Shown here in pieces: positions 8,398 to 16,035 of a stretch of 32,976 nucleotides of DNA (its first letter is position 1; every line of letters begins with the position of its first letter). Source of the DNA: a bacterium. GTDB lineage: Bacteria; Oederibacteriota; JAAXVQ01; JAUVAV01. A program made the translations under genes and the position numbers. A model generated the notes under the pieces. It saw nothing but the letters and a program-made list of their open reading frames with translations, was not told the origin of the DNA and did no database searches. The DNA lies in the NCBI GenBank assembly GCA_023139775.1, contig JAGLMY010000066.1:1-32976 (forward strand), given 5' to 3'.

Positions 8398-9864
8398 ATG
8401 ACAGTCCAATATACGAATTGGTCGGAAATTATTGAGCCCATAACAGCCTACAAGTGGCGCTTGGCCAAACGCCTTCAGGCCGGTATGCTGGTGGATGGAG
8501 TTATTTATGCTTCGGAAAGGCTTCTGGCAGACGTGTTTCGCGATCAGGCCTTACAGCAGGTTATGAATGTCGCTCACTTACCCGGCATTGTGGGCAATGC
8601 CCTGGCTATGCCGGACATCCATTGGGGTTATGGTTTTCCTATTGGCGGTGTGGCTGCTTTTGATGTGGAGCAGGGTGTTATATCTCCGGGTGGTGTGGGC
8701 TATGATATTAATTGTGGTGTCCGGCTGCTCCGTACTGAGGTAGAAGCCAAGGACGTGAAAAAACGGCTGACCGAACTTGTGACTATGCTCTATCAAAATG
8801 TTCCGGCTGGAGTTGGAAGCGAGGGAAGGATACGCTTAAACCATAAAGAACTTAAGCAGGTGTTGGAACAAGGATCTCACTGGGCCGTGTATCATGGCTA
8901 TGGTTGGAAAGAGGATTTGGATCGTACGGAAGACTGCGGGCAAATGCAGGAGGCTGACAGCAGTGTGCTTAGCCCACGGGCCCTGGAACGCGGCACTACG
9001 CAATTGGGAACCCTGGGTTCCGGCAATCATTTTTTAGAAGTGCAGGAGGTGGATGAAATTTATGCGCCTGAAGAAGCCCGGGTGTTTGGTCTGAAAAAAG
9101 GCCAAGTGACGGTCATGATCCATTGCGGCTCCCGCGGTCTGGGCTATCAAGTCTGTGATGATTTTCTTAAGGTATTGCATACGGCTTCTTATAAATACGG
9201 GATCCGTTTGCCGGATAAACAATTGGTTTGCGCACCCATACAATCGCCCGATGGGCAGGACTATTTGCGAGCCATGGCCGGGGCTGCCAATTATGCCTGG
9301 GTCAACCGCCAATGCATTATGCATTGGGTACGCGAGGTGTTTGAACGTGTCTTTTCTCAGTCTGCCGAACGTTTGGGAATGCATTTGGTGTATGACGTGG
9401 CTCATAATATAGCCAAACTGGAAACCCACGAGGTGAACGGTAAAACCAAAAAAGTATGTGTGCACCGCAAAGGCGCTACCCGTGCTTTTGCGCCCGGGCA
9501 TCCGGAAGTCACAGAACAGTATCGGTCGGTAGGACAACCAGTGTTTATTCCAGGCAGTATGGGAACCGCCTCCTATGTTTGTGTGGGAACCGGGAAAGCC
9601 ATGCAGGAAACATTTGGTTCTACAGCACATGGAGCCGGTCGTGTGCTTTCCCGGCAAGCAGCGATTCGACAGACTCGCGGACGCTCGATTGCTCAAGAAT
9701 TGGAAGCACAAGGCATTCAGGTCATGGCCGGAAAGCGGGGAACCCTGGCGGAAGAAGCGCCGGAAGCGTACAAATCCATTGATCAGGTTATCGAGGCTGT
9801 GCAGCAAGCCGGGTTATCTAAAAAAGTAGCCCGTTTAAAACCCTTGGGAGTGGTTAAGGGATGA
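8398..9864 (+). CDS. rtcB: RtcB-type RNA ligase
   Basis: GTP- and Mn-dependent RNA ligase that joins 2',3'-cyclic phosphate (or 3'-phosphate) and 5'-OH ends, used in RNA repair or tRNA splicing. The 488-residue length matches the family. Metal and catalytic residues align with those of Pyrococcus RtcB: Asp103 and Cys106 in GYDINCGVR, His211 in GSGNHFLEV, His242 in IHCGSRGLG, His336 in YDVAHNIAK, and the guanylylated His411 in STAHGAGR. Start ATG 8398 has GGAG about 8 nt upstream. It is monocistronic, with its own predicted promoter. Neither RtcA nor an archease cofactor gene is adjacent. All active-site residues are intact, so it is probably functional. Confidence 0.96.
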   Translation: MTVQYTNWSEIIEPITAYKWRLAKRLQAGMLVDGVIYASERLLADVFRDQALQQVMNVAHLPGIVGNALAMPDIHWGYGFPIGGVAAFDVEQGVISPGGVGYDINCGVRLLRTEVEAKDVKKRLTELVTMLYQNVPAGVGSEGRIRLNHKELKQVLEQGSHWAVYHGYGWKEDLDRTEDCGQMQEADSSVLSPRALERGTTQLGTLGSGNHFLEVQEVDEIYAPEEARVFGLKKGQVTVMIHCGSRGLGYQVCDDFLKVLHTASYKYGIRLPDKQLVCAPIQSPDGQDYLRAMAGAANYAWVNRQCIMHWVREVFERVFSQSAERLGMHLVYDVAHNIAKLETHEVNGKTKKVCVHRKGATRAFAPGHPEVTEQYRSVGQPVFIPGSMGTASYVCVGTGKAMQETFGSTAHGAGRVLSRQAAIRQTRGRSIAQELEAQGIQVMAGKRGTLAEEAPEAYKSIDQVIEAVQQAGLSKKVARLKPLGVVKG

Positions 9865-10001
9865 AATCGCTTTTTTTTAGTTGCTCTTTTAGGGAATTAT
9901 TATTATAAAGAAATATGTATTGCTGACGAAACTAAGCAGTAATCAACATAGCGTGAATCAGAGCGGATGAGTTTTACCTACGGCAACCCAAGGAGGGGAA
10001 A

Positions 10002-11423
10002 ATGCAACGATTATTGGTATTACTATTTGGCGCGGTTTTATTATTCACATCCGGGTGTACGCTGGTAGTGCACAAGCAGGCTTATCCCAGTAAGACCAGA
10101 GTCTATTATAAACCAACTCCGTATCCAACCTATCAATACACAGCAGAACCTACGCCTGAATATTCCTCACAACAGGAAACAACAGTTATTCACGTGGCCC
10201 CGGAACCAGTGGTAGAGGTCATTGTGACAACCCAAGGACCGGATCAGGTCTATATTGAACCGGAAATCATTGAGGAGACTATTATTATTCCCGGTTTCTG
10301 GCGGCCCAGAGCGCGCGTGGGATTTGAATGGGTGAATGGGTTTTGGCAAGGAACCATCTATATTCCCGGTTTTTGGCGGCCAATAAAAAAACATCGTACT
10401 GGTCAGGTCTGGGTTCGCGGTTTCTGGCATCATGGCCATTGGGTTAAAGGCCGTTGGCGTCCGGCCGGACGTACAGGTTATGTCTGGGTTCCCGGCCATT
10501 GGAACCGGCGAGGAGAGTGGAGCAGTGGACACTGGAAACCCAAACGTACCAGAAGGAACTATGTTTGGGTGCAGGGGTACTGGGGTCTGCAGGGCAAATG
10601 GATAGCCGGTCACTGGCGTCTGCATAGCAAAGCAAACCATTTCTGGATATCCGGACGGTACAATCATCGTGGTGTATGGATAAAAGGATATTGGAGAAAA
10701 ACATCACCTGGCAAAGTATGGGCCAAAGGATATTGGAATCCGCATGGAGAGTGGGTACAGGGCCATTGGAGAGAGAAAAAACGTTCCGGATTTAAGTATA
10801 GTAAAGGACATTACAGCCGGCAGGGCCGCTGGATTCAGGGCCATTGGCAACCTGAAAAGCTTAAGTCTAAGTACGGAACCGGAACTTATGGACAGCCTAG
10901 CGGTCGTTCTAAAATCAAGGAGACCGTGGAATGTCAAGAGGGTCTGAAATATGATACAAAACCGGTTAGATCGGATTCCGGCAGATCAAAGATTAAAGAA
11001 ACCGTGGAACGCCGGGAAGGTTTGAAATATTATCAGGAACCTGAGCCAAAACCACAACCGCGGTATCAGCGTAAACATAAAAAAAGCAAGCTGAAAAAAG
11101 TTGTGATTACTGAGCCAAAACCACAACCACAGCATAAGCGTATACATAAAAAAAGCAGGCTGAAAAAAGTCGTGGTTACTGAACAAGACGAAAAAACAAA
11201 GGTTGTGGTTAAAGAAAAATCAGGCCGTAAACACAAATCAAAATCTAAAGCCCGGAGCAGAGCACGCTATCAGGATGAAGAAGATGACGAAGAAGATGAT
11301 GAAATAAAAAAGCAGAAACATCCGAATTACCAAAAAGGCAAGGAAAAAACCAAAGTGATCATCAAAAAAGAGATAAAAAAAGGTAAAAAGTCAAAGATAA
11401 AAAAAGTGATCATCAAAAAATAA
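10002..11423 (+). CDS. Lipoprotein with 15 WxxGxW motifs (YXWGXW family) and a Lys-rich tail
   Basis: Probable surface or periplasmic lipoprotein of 473 residues; function unknown. The signal peptide ends in lipobox FTSGC with Cys19 as the lipidation site. From about residue 96 to 290 there are 15 tandem motifs of the WxxGxW kind (for example WVNGFW, WVRGFW, WVPGHW, WIAGHW, WIKGYW), roughly two per 25-residue unit, with two decayed copies (WISGRY, YSKGHY). This matches the YXWGXW repeat family. A duplicated SGRSKIKETVE segment follows, then a strongly basic tail with KPQP repeats, an acidic DEEDDEEDDE patch and Lys-rich VIIKK endings. The tail may bind polyanions such as nucleic acid or acidic polysaccharide; that is inference. 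AGGAGG at 9991-9996 sets the start. The collagen-like lipoprotein follows after 11 nt. Confidence 0.88.
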   Translation: MQRLLVLLFGAVLLFTSGCTLVVHKQAYPSKTRVYYKPTPYPTYQYTAEPTPEYSSQQETTVIHVAPEPVVEVIVTTQGPDQVYIEPEIIEETIIIPGFWRPRARVGFEWVNGFWQGTIYIPGFWRPIKKHRTGQVWVRGFWHHGHWVKGRWRPAGRTGYVWVPGHWNRRGEWSSGHWKPKRTRRNYVWVQGYWGLQGKWIAGHWRLHSKANHFWISGRYNHRGVWIKGYWRKTSPGKVWAKGYWNPHGEWVQGHWREKKRSGFKYSKGHYSRQGRWIQGHWQPEKLKSKYGTGTYGQPSGRSKIKETVECQEGLKYDTKPVRSDSGRSKIKETVERREGLKYYQEPEPKPQPRYQRKHKKSKLKKVVITEPKPQPQHKRIHKKSRLKKVVVTEQDEKTKVVVKEKSGRKHKSKSKARSRARYQDEEDDEEDDEIKKQKHPNYQKGKEKTKVIIKKEIKKGKKSKIKKVIIKK

Positions 11424-11434
11424 GGGGGGGAAGC

Positions 11435-11875
11435 ATGAGAAAGATAAGTATTCTTGTATTAGCCGTACTGATTATATCCATGACCATGGCAACAGGATGT
11501 CGCGGACCGGAAGGACCGGCAGGGCCAATCGGCCTGACAGGAGAAACAGGAGCAACAGGACCGGCAGGGCCGGGAGAGCAGACTACGTATTTATTCCGGG
11601 TGGCCCCAACATTAGCGAGTGGAACGTATGATGCTTCGTGTCCTGCCATTACTGCCAACAATACAACAGGTCTGTATTCGACCGTTACGTGTTACATTGC
11701 ATTTGACGGTTACACGGATGCTCTTATGCTGCCTTTAGAGGATATTGAGGGAGATATGACAACAACGGATTATTTTTTCTCGATTGATGCAGGGCAGGTA
11801 ACACTGGCTTGGCTTAATAGCGCGACCACAGTTCCAGCAGCGTTTGATTTGGTGGTAACTGTAGTTAATCCGTAA
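11435..11875 (+). CDS. Small lipoprotein with a collagen-like Gly-X-Y stretch
   Basis: Predicted lipoprotein of 146 residues; signal peptide with lipobox MATGC, so Cys22 would be lipidated. Immediately after the lipid anchor come eight uninterrupted Gly-X-Y triplets (GPEGPAGPIGLTGETGATGPAGPG). A globular domain of about 115 residues follows, with two Cys (in ASCPAIT and VTCYIAF) that could form a disulfide and a predicted beta-rich pattern. The layout suggests a short trimeric stalk holding a head domain off the membrane. Bacterial collagen-like proteins are usually surface or spore-coat structures. A G-rich ribosome site (about 11423-11431) lies just before the ATG. It sits 11 nt after the WxxGxW lipoprotein gene and ends at a strong terminator, so the two probably form an operon. 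No specific function recognised. Confidence 0.85.
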   Translation: MRKISILVLAVLIISMTMATGCRGPEGPAGPIGLTGETGATGPAGPGEQTTYLFRVAPTLASGTYDASCPAITANNTTGLYSTVTCYIAFDGYTDALMLPLEDIEGDMTTTDYFFSIDAGQVTLAWLNSATTVPAAFDLVVTVVNP

Positions 11876-11905
11876 ACCTAGGAATATATATAAACCAATA
11901 TGTTG

Positions 11906-11936
11906 GGGGCGACTACTGTAGTCGCCCCTTTTTTAT
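11906..11936 (+). terminator. Rho-independent terminator after the lipoprotein pair
   Basis: The 10-bp perfect stem GGGGCGACTA / TAGTCGCCCC (11906-11915 and 11919-11928) with a CTG loop is followed directly by TTTTTTATTTT. The stem also belongs to the dispersed GGGGCGA palindrome family, so a repeat appears to serve as the terminator. Confidence 0.88.
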
Positions 11937-11965
11937 TTTGTGCAATTTCTATTTCGGTTCTAGGT

Positions 11966-12195
11966 GTAACATGTCAGTGAACTGCAGTTAAACAAAGGTT
12001 GTCATTCCCGAACGGTTTAATCGGCCCCGACCGGAAAAGATATATAGGGACGCTTTCGGCAGGAATCTGGTTTTTTAAAACCGTATCCCCGATACAAGCA
12101 TTCGGGGATGACAGGATGGGGGCTACCATCAGGGGTGACGAACAAAAAAACGCATGCCTGACCTGTTACAAAAAAACAGTTCACTGATATATTAC
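11966..12195. mobile_element. IS66-like MITE, copy A (230 bp)
   Basis: Left end GTAACATGTCAGTGAACT (11966) and right end AGTTCACTGATATATTAC (ending 12195) are imperfect 18-bp inverted repeats. The first 45 bp match the inverted right end of copy B (27929-28129) at about 40 of 45 positions. The interior holds GTCATTCCCGAA ... TTCGGGGATGAC, a different palindrome family, and a second internal end-like motif (TGACCTGTTAC at 12159-12169). No transposase is encoded. GTAA termini are, as I recall, typical of the IS66 family; that link is inference. No clear target duplication was seen for this copy. Confidence 0.7.
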
Positions 12196-12281
12196 TCTGT
12201 AGCCATCTTTTTACTGGTTTGAAATTAACCGCTATGCTATATTGAAGCTCGTTTTTATGAAAAAATGGAGGAACCTTCAAC

Positions 12282-12572
12282 GTGCCGGAAATCACGGATA
12301 AAACTGTTGAAAAAATAGCCCGGTTGGCCAATTTGCAATTGGCGCCGGATGAGAGTGGACGTTTTTCCGAACAATTAGAAAAAATCTTGGGGTACATGCA
12401 TAAATTGAACCAGTTGGATACCACCAATGTTCCGCAAACTGCGCAGGCCCGGCAAGGCCGGAATATTTGGCGGGCAGATGTGGTGGTTCCTGGTCTGGAG
12501 CGAGAGGCTGTCTTGGCTGAGGCTCCGGATGTACAGGACTATGGATTTCGTGTCCCTCGCATTATTGAATAA
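12282..12572 (+). CDS. gatC: Asp/Glu-tRNA amidotransferase subunit C
   Basis: Small scaffold subunit (96 residues) of GatCAB, the complex that converts Glu-tRNA(Gln) and/or Asp-tRNA(Asn) to the amidated forms. GatC wraps between GatA and GatB. The sequence carries the usual N-terminal helix ITDKTVEKIARLANLQL, the GYMHKLNQLDT region and the extended C-terminal segment with R-x-D-x-V. The start is GTG 12282, supported by GGAGG at 12267-12271. gatA begins 20 nt after the stop, and gatB is two genes further on. MITE copy A ends 86 nt upstream, so the gatC promoter must lie in 12196-12265 or within the element. Confidence 0.93.
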   Translation: MPEITDKTVEKIARLANLQLAPDESGRFSEQLEKILGYMHKLNQLDTTNVPQTAQARQGRNIWRADVVVPGLEREAVLAEAPDVQDYGFRVPRIIE

Positions 12573-12592
12573 ACTGGAAAAAGGTTTAAACA

Positions 12593-14047
12593 ATGCGCGA
12601 ATTATCAGCCAAACAAATTCATGAAAAAATTATTGCCAAAGAAATAACTGCCACAGCGGTTTGCGAAGCAGCGTTGCAACGCATCCACAGCACAGATTCC
12701 CAGGTGAAAGCGTTTCTGGCCGTGGATGAACAAGGAGCACTAGCAGCAGCCAAAGCTGTGGATCGAAAACTGGCAAAAAATGAACCGGTGGGTCCTCTGG
12801 CTGGAGTGCCCATCGCCTTAAAAGACAATTTGTGCACAAAGGGATTTCCCACCACCTGTGCTTCTAAAATATTGGCAGGTTGGAAACCGCCTTACCAAGC
12901 AACTGTGGTGGAGCGAGTTCGCGCTGCGGACGCCGTGCCTGTGGGCAAGGTCAATATGGATGAGTTTGCCATGGGCTCTTCCTGTGAAAATTCCGCTTTT
13001 TTTCCGAGTAATAATCCCTGGAATCAGGAATGTGTAAGCGGTGGATCTTCAGGCGGTTCAGCGGTAGCAGTAGCTTCCGGGATGGTCCCTTTGGCTTTAG
13101 GTTCAGATACAGGAGGATCCATACGACAACCCGCATCTTTGTGTGGTATCGTGGGCATAAAACCAACGTATGGCCGGGTATCTCGCTATGGCTTGATTGC
13201 GTATGCCAGTTCATTGGATCAGATCGGACCTTTAGCCCAGTCGGTTGAGGATGCGGCCATGCTGTTGCAGGTGATTGCCGGGTGTGATCAGAAGGACTCA
13301 ACCTGCACGGATATGGCGGTTCCCAACTATACCGAGCAGATGCAATCGGGAATTAAAGGGTTGACCATTGGTCTGCCGCAAGAGTATTTTAGTGAAGGTC
13401 TGGATCCGGAAGTTAAAGCTGCAGTGGAACAGGCCAAGCAGGTGTTGCAGGATGCAGGGGCCCGCTTGGTGGAAGTGACGCTTCCACACACAGAGTATAG
13501 TCTGGCTACGTATTATTTGATTGCCACTGCCGAGGCTTCCTCAAATTTGGCCCGTTACGATGGAGTGCAATATGGTTTGCGGGCTGAAGCGGACAATCTT
13601 ATAGCTATGTATAAGGCTACCCGGGCGCAAGGTTTTGGCGCGGAGGTAAAACGGCGTATTATGTTAGGCACATACGCGCTTTCGGCTGGATACTATGATG
13701 CGTATTATAAAAAAGCCCTGCAAGTCAGGACCCTGATTCAGCGAGATTTTACTGAAGCATTTAATAAATGTGATATAATACTCACTCCTACCTCGCCGAC
13801 CGTTGCTTTTCGTCGGGGTGAGAAAACAGAAGATCCTCTGGCCATGTATCTCTCGGACATTTATACTATTTCCGCGAATTTGACCGGATTGCCGGGGATC
13901 TCGATTCCCTGCGGATTCAATTCCGAAGGTTTGCCGATAGGATTACAGCTTATTGGCAAAGTTTTTGATGAACAAATGTTATTACGGACAGCCCAAACAT
14001 ATCAATCCCATACGGATTGGCATACTAAGCGTCCGATCCTGGCATAA
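12593..14047 (+). CDS. gatA: Asp/Glu-tRNA amidotransferase subunit A (amidase)
   Basis: Glutaminase subunit of GatCAB: it hydrolyses glutamine and channels ammonia to GatB. The 484-residue length is typical. The amidase-signature Ser-cisSer-Lys triad is visible as Lys77 (GVPIALKDN), Ser152 (in GGSSGGSAVAVASG) and Ser176 (GSDTGGSIRQP), matching Lys79/Ser154/Ser178 of the Staphylococcus enzyme. The family motifs CGIVGIKPTYGRVSRYG and GLPGISIPCG are present. Start ATG 12593 has an AAAAAGG site about 9 nt upstream. It lies between gatC and a small zinc-ribbon gene, and all read the same way. No sign of decay. Confidence 0.96.
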   Translation: MRELSAKQIHEKIIAKEITATAVCEAALQRIHSTDSQVKAFLAVDEQGALAAAKAVDRKLAKNEPVGPLAGVPIALKDNLCTKGFPTTCASKILAGWKPPYQATVVERVRAADAVPVGKVNMDEFAMGSSCENSAFFPSNNPWNQECVSGGSSGGSAVAVASGMVPLALGSDTGGSIRQPASLCGIVGIKPTYGRVSRYGLIAYASSLDQIGPLAQSVEDAAMLLQVIAGCDQKDSTCTDMAVPNYTEQMQSGIKGLTIGLPQEYFSEGLDPEVKAAVEQAKQVLQDAGARLVEVTLPHTEYSLATYYLIATAEASSNLARYDGVQYGLRAEADNLIAMYKATRAQGFGAEVKRRIMLGTYALSAGYYDAYYKKALQVRTLIQRDFTEAFNKCDIILTPTSPTVAFRRGEKTEDPLAMYLSDIYTISANLTGLPGISIPCGFNSEGLPIGLQLIGKVFDEQMLLRTAQTYQSHTDWHTKRPILA

Positions 14048-14071
14048 TTGTTTAAATGGAGGCAATGAATT

Positions 14072-14353
14072 ATGATTTGCAAAAAGTGCAGTAATCGCAA
14101 GAGTTTTCAAGCGCTCATTACATATTATGAGCCGGTTGAAATTTGGGAATTCCCGGAAGGTAGTCCCATGGTACGCTACAACCAACCTGAGACCGGTGAT
14201 TTGGAAATCAAGTTGTCCTGCCCGGTGTGCAACAGTGAGGACATTGATCATGAAGGGTATGACATCCGCACTTTTGTCGAGAGTCCGTTGCAGCGTTTAG
14301 ATGGCGACAAATGGGAAGCTAAAGTTCAAGAGTGTGAAGCCAAAAAAGCGTAA
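14072..14353 (+). CDS. Small two-CxxC zinc-ribbon-like protein, unknown function
   Basis: A 93-residue protein I do not recognise as a named family. It has two CxxC knuckles, Cys3-Cys6 (CKKC) and Cys50-Cys53 (CPVC), a spacing fit for one Zn-ribbon. Between them is an aromatic and acidic segment (YYEPVEIWEFPEG); a charged C-terminus ends ECEAKKA. GGAGG at 14058-14062, 9 nt before ATG, argues that it is really translated. It lies 24 nt after gatA and about 80 nt before gatB, within what should be one transcript, so a role near tRNA or the GatCAB complex is possible but purely positional. It could equally be a passenger. Confidence 0.8.
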   Translation: MICKKCSNRKSFQALITYYEPVEIWEFPEGSPMVRYNQPETGDLEIKLSCPVCNSEDIDHEGYDIRTFVESPLQRLDGDKWEAKVQECEAKKA

Positions 14354-14434
14354 GTGCCGGCTGTCTCCGGTTTGGTCGAATCGGCTGAGACCGATCCGGA
14401 GCGCAGGTGGTGTCAGTGCAAAGGAATAAGAAGC

Positions 14435-15907
14435 ATGAGCCAGGATTATGAAATTGTTATTGGACTGGAAGTTCACGTCGAGCTGTCTACAGCCTCTAAA
14501 ATATTTTGTGGTTGTCCCACCACCTTTGGCGCGGAACCGAATACCCAGGTTTGCCCAGTGTGCTTAGGTTTGCCCGGAACTTTGCCGGTGTTGAATCAAC
14601 AGGTATTAACCTTTGCCATACGCGCGGCGTTAGCCTGTAATTGCCAAATCGCGCAGCACACCAAATTCGATCGTAAAAATTATTTCTATCCGGATCTTCC
14701 CAAAGCCTATCAAATATCTCAGTACGATATGCCATTGGCAGAACACGGTAGTATCAGCATTGATACTACTCAAGGCGAAAAAAGCATTGGTATCACGCGT
14801 GTGCACCTGGAAGAGGACGCCGGAAAATTGGTGCATCAAAGTCAGGGTGGTCAAATCGGGACTGCCGCCAGTTCTCTGGCAGATTACAACCGGACCGGTG
14901 TTCCATTAATTGAAATTGTCAGTGAACCGGATCTGCGCAGCGCGGATGAGGCGTACGCCTATCTGACAGCACTCAAAGAGATTTTGCTCTATACCAAAGT
15001 CTCTGACTGCAATATGGAAGAAGGTTCCCTGCGTTGCGACGCGAATATTTCCGTGCGTCCGCGGGGACAAGAGGCCTTGGGCACCAAAGCTGAGTTGAAA
15101 AACATGAATTCTTTTAAAAATATTCGGGACGCTATTGAGTACGAAGCTAAACGCCAGATCCGTGTGCTGGAAGAAGGCGGTAAAGTGGAGCAAGAGACCC
15201 GTTTGTGGGACGCGGACAAAGGGACCTCGCACTCCATGCGCAGTAAAGAAGAAGCGCATGATTACCGGTATTTTCCTGAACCGGATCTGCCCGTAGTATA
15301 CCTTTCTGAGAAAATGATTGCAGATCAGCAACAACAGCTGCCGGAAATGCCACAGGCACGTCGTCACCGTTTCCAAAAGGAGTATGGATTAAGTGAGTAC
15401 GACGCCGGGGTCTGTACCATGTCGCCGGCCATGGCGGAGTATTTTGAAGATGCCGCTAAAAAGGCTGTGTCTGCCAAGGTTTCGGCCAAAACAGTGTGCA
15501 ATTGGATTACAGTTGAATTACAGGGCAAGTTAAAGGCAGACGGAAAAGAGATAAGTAATTCACCGATAGCCTCCGGGCAGATGGCCGAGTTAACGAGACT
15601 GATTGAACGTGGTAAAATTTCCGGTAAAATGGGCAAAGATGTATTTGCTGATATGTATGTGACAGGTAAGGATCCGGAAGTCATTGTTCAGGAAAAAGGG
15701 TTGTCGCAGATATCCAACAGCGATGAAATTTTGAAAATGGTAGCAGCGATTATCGCAGCGAATCCGAATCCGGTAGCTGAATACAAAAGCGGCAAGACCC
15801 AAACCATCGGTTTTTTGGTCGGTCAAGTCATGAAAGCATCACAAGGACAAGCGAATCCCAAATTAGTCAATCAAATCCTGCGTGATTGTCTGGATAAAAA
15901 TATATAG
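14435..15907 (+). CDS. gatB: Asp/Glu-tRNA amidotransferase subunit B
   Basis: tRNA-binding kinase and transamidase subunit of GatCAB, 490 residues. It activates the misacylated carboxylate with ATP and accepts ammonia from GatA. Landmarks: GLEVHVELST at the N-terminus, the Cys-rich FCGCPTTFG and CPVCLGLPGTLP, FDRKNYFYPDLPKAYQISQ, HLEEDAGKLVH and TGVPLIEIVSEPD, then the helical and YqeY-like C-terminal tail. I use ATG 14435, preceded by AAGGA (14421-14425). An in-frame GTG at 14354 would add 27 residues with no family counterpart. The 81-nt gap upstream contains a weak CTCCGG/CCGGAG stem. Presence of GatCAB suggests that glutaminyl- and/or asparaginyl-tRNA is made indirectly. Confidence 0.96.
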   Translation: MSQDYEIVIGLEVHVELSTASKIFCGCPTTFGAEPNTQVCPVCLGLPGTLPVLNQQVLTFAIRAALACNCQIAQHTKFDRKNYFYPDLPKAYQISQYDMPLAEHGSISIDTTQGEKSIGITRVHLEEDAGKLVHQSQGGQIGTAASSLADYNRTGVPLIEIVSEPDLRSADEAYAYLTALKEILLYTKVSDCNMEEGSLRCDANISVRPRGQEALGTKAELKNMNSFKNIRDAIEYEAKRQIRVLEEGGKVEQETRLWDADKGTSHSMRSKEEAHDYRYFPEPDLPVVYLSEKMIADQQQQLPEMPQARRHRFQKEYGLSEYDAGVCTMSPAMAEYFEDAAKKAVSAKVSAKTVCNWITVELQGKLKADGKEISNSPIASGQMAELTRLIERGKISGKMGKDVFADMYVTGKDPEVIVQEKGLSQISNSDEILKMVAAIIAANPNPVAEYKSGKTQTIGFLVGQVMKASQGQANPKLVNQILRDCLDKNI

Positions 15908-15908
15908 T

Positions 15909-15931
15909 ACGGGCGCACTGCGTGCGCCCGT
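15909..15931. repeat. GTACGGGCGCAC palindrome after gatB
   Basis: The 10-bp perfect stem ACGGGCGCAC / GTGCGCCCGT has a TGC loop and starts 2 nt after the gatB stop. On the plus strand it is followed by AAAAAA, not T, so it is not a normal terminator for gatB, although the hairpin could still protect the 3' end of the mRNA. It is a relative of the GTAGGGGCG repeat family. Confidence 0.75.
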
Positions 15932-15976
15932 AAAAAATAAAATCAAAAGTCGAAATGTAATTCCGTAGGGACGATC

Positions 15977-16005
15977 TTTACTTGTGCCTGTATTTTGGGT
16001 ATGAT
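15977..16005 (+). promoter_or_regulatory. Candidate promoter for the RNA methyltransferase gene, inside a repeat
   Basis: TTTACT (15977-15982) and TATGAT (16000-16005) are 17 nt apart. They lie between the arms of a GTAGGGACGAT ... ATCGTCC inverted repeat (15969-15975 and 16004-16010). A start near 16012 gives a short leader containing AGGGGG and the TTG codon at 16036. Confidence 0.5.
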
Positions 16006-16035
16006 CGTCCGGATAAACCGAGGGGGTCCCACCGT

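Noticed and set aside
9034-9807. 257-codon ORF on the minus strand inside rtcB
   Set aside because: It lies exactly opposite a strongly conserved gene, and its product has no recognisable motifs or ribosome site.
9940-10001. Possible c-di-GMP (GEMM) riboswitch before the WxxGxW lipoprotein, suggested by CTACGGCAACCC
   Set aside because: The conserved GEMM cores (GGGCAAACC, GACGCAAAGC) and paired stems are absent; one short motif is not enough.
11413-11661. Pro/Gly-rich minus-strand ORF opposite the collagen-like gene
   Set aside because: It is the mirror of the Gly-X-Y codons; the plus-strand frame has the ribosome site, lipobox and terminator.
11999-12187. 62-codon ORF inside MITE copy A
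   Set aside because: It runs across palindromic repeats, has no ribosome site and shows no protein-like conservation features.
12201-12245. Promoter for gatC (TTGAAA, TATGCT, TATATT boxes)
   Set aside because: No pair of boxes gives a 16-18 nt spacer with acceptable matches.
15909-15931. Rho-independent terminator for gatB
   Set aside because: The stem is strong, but the plus strand continues with A, not T, so it is kept as a repeat only.
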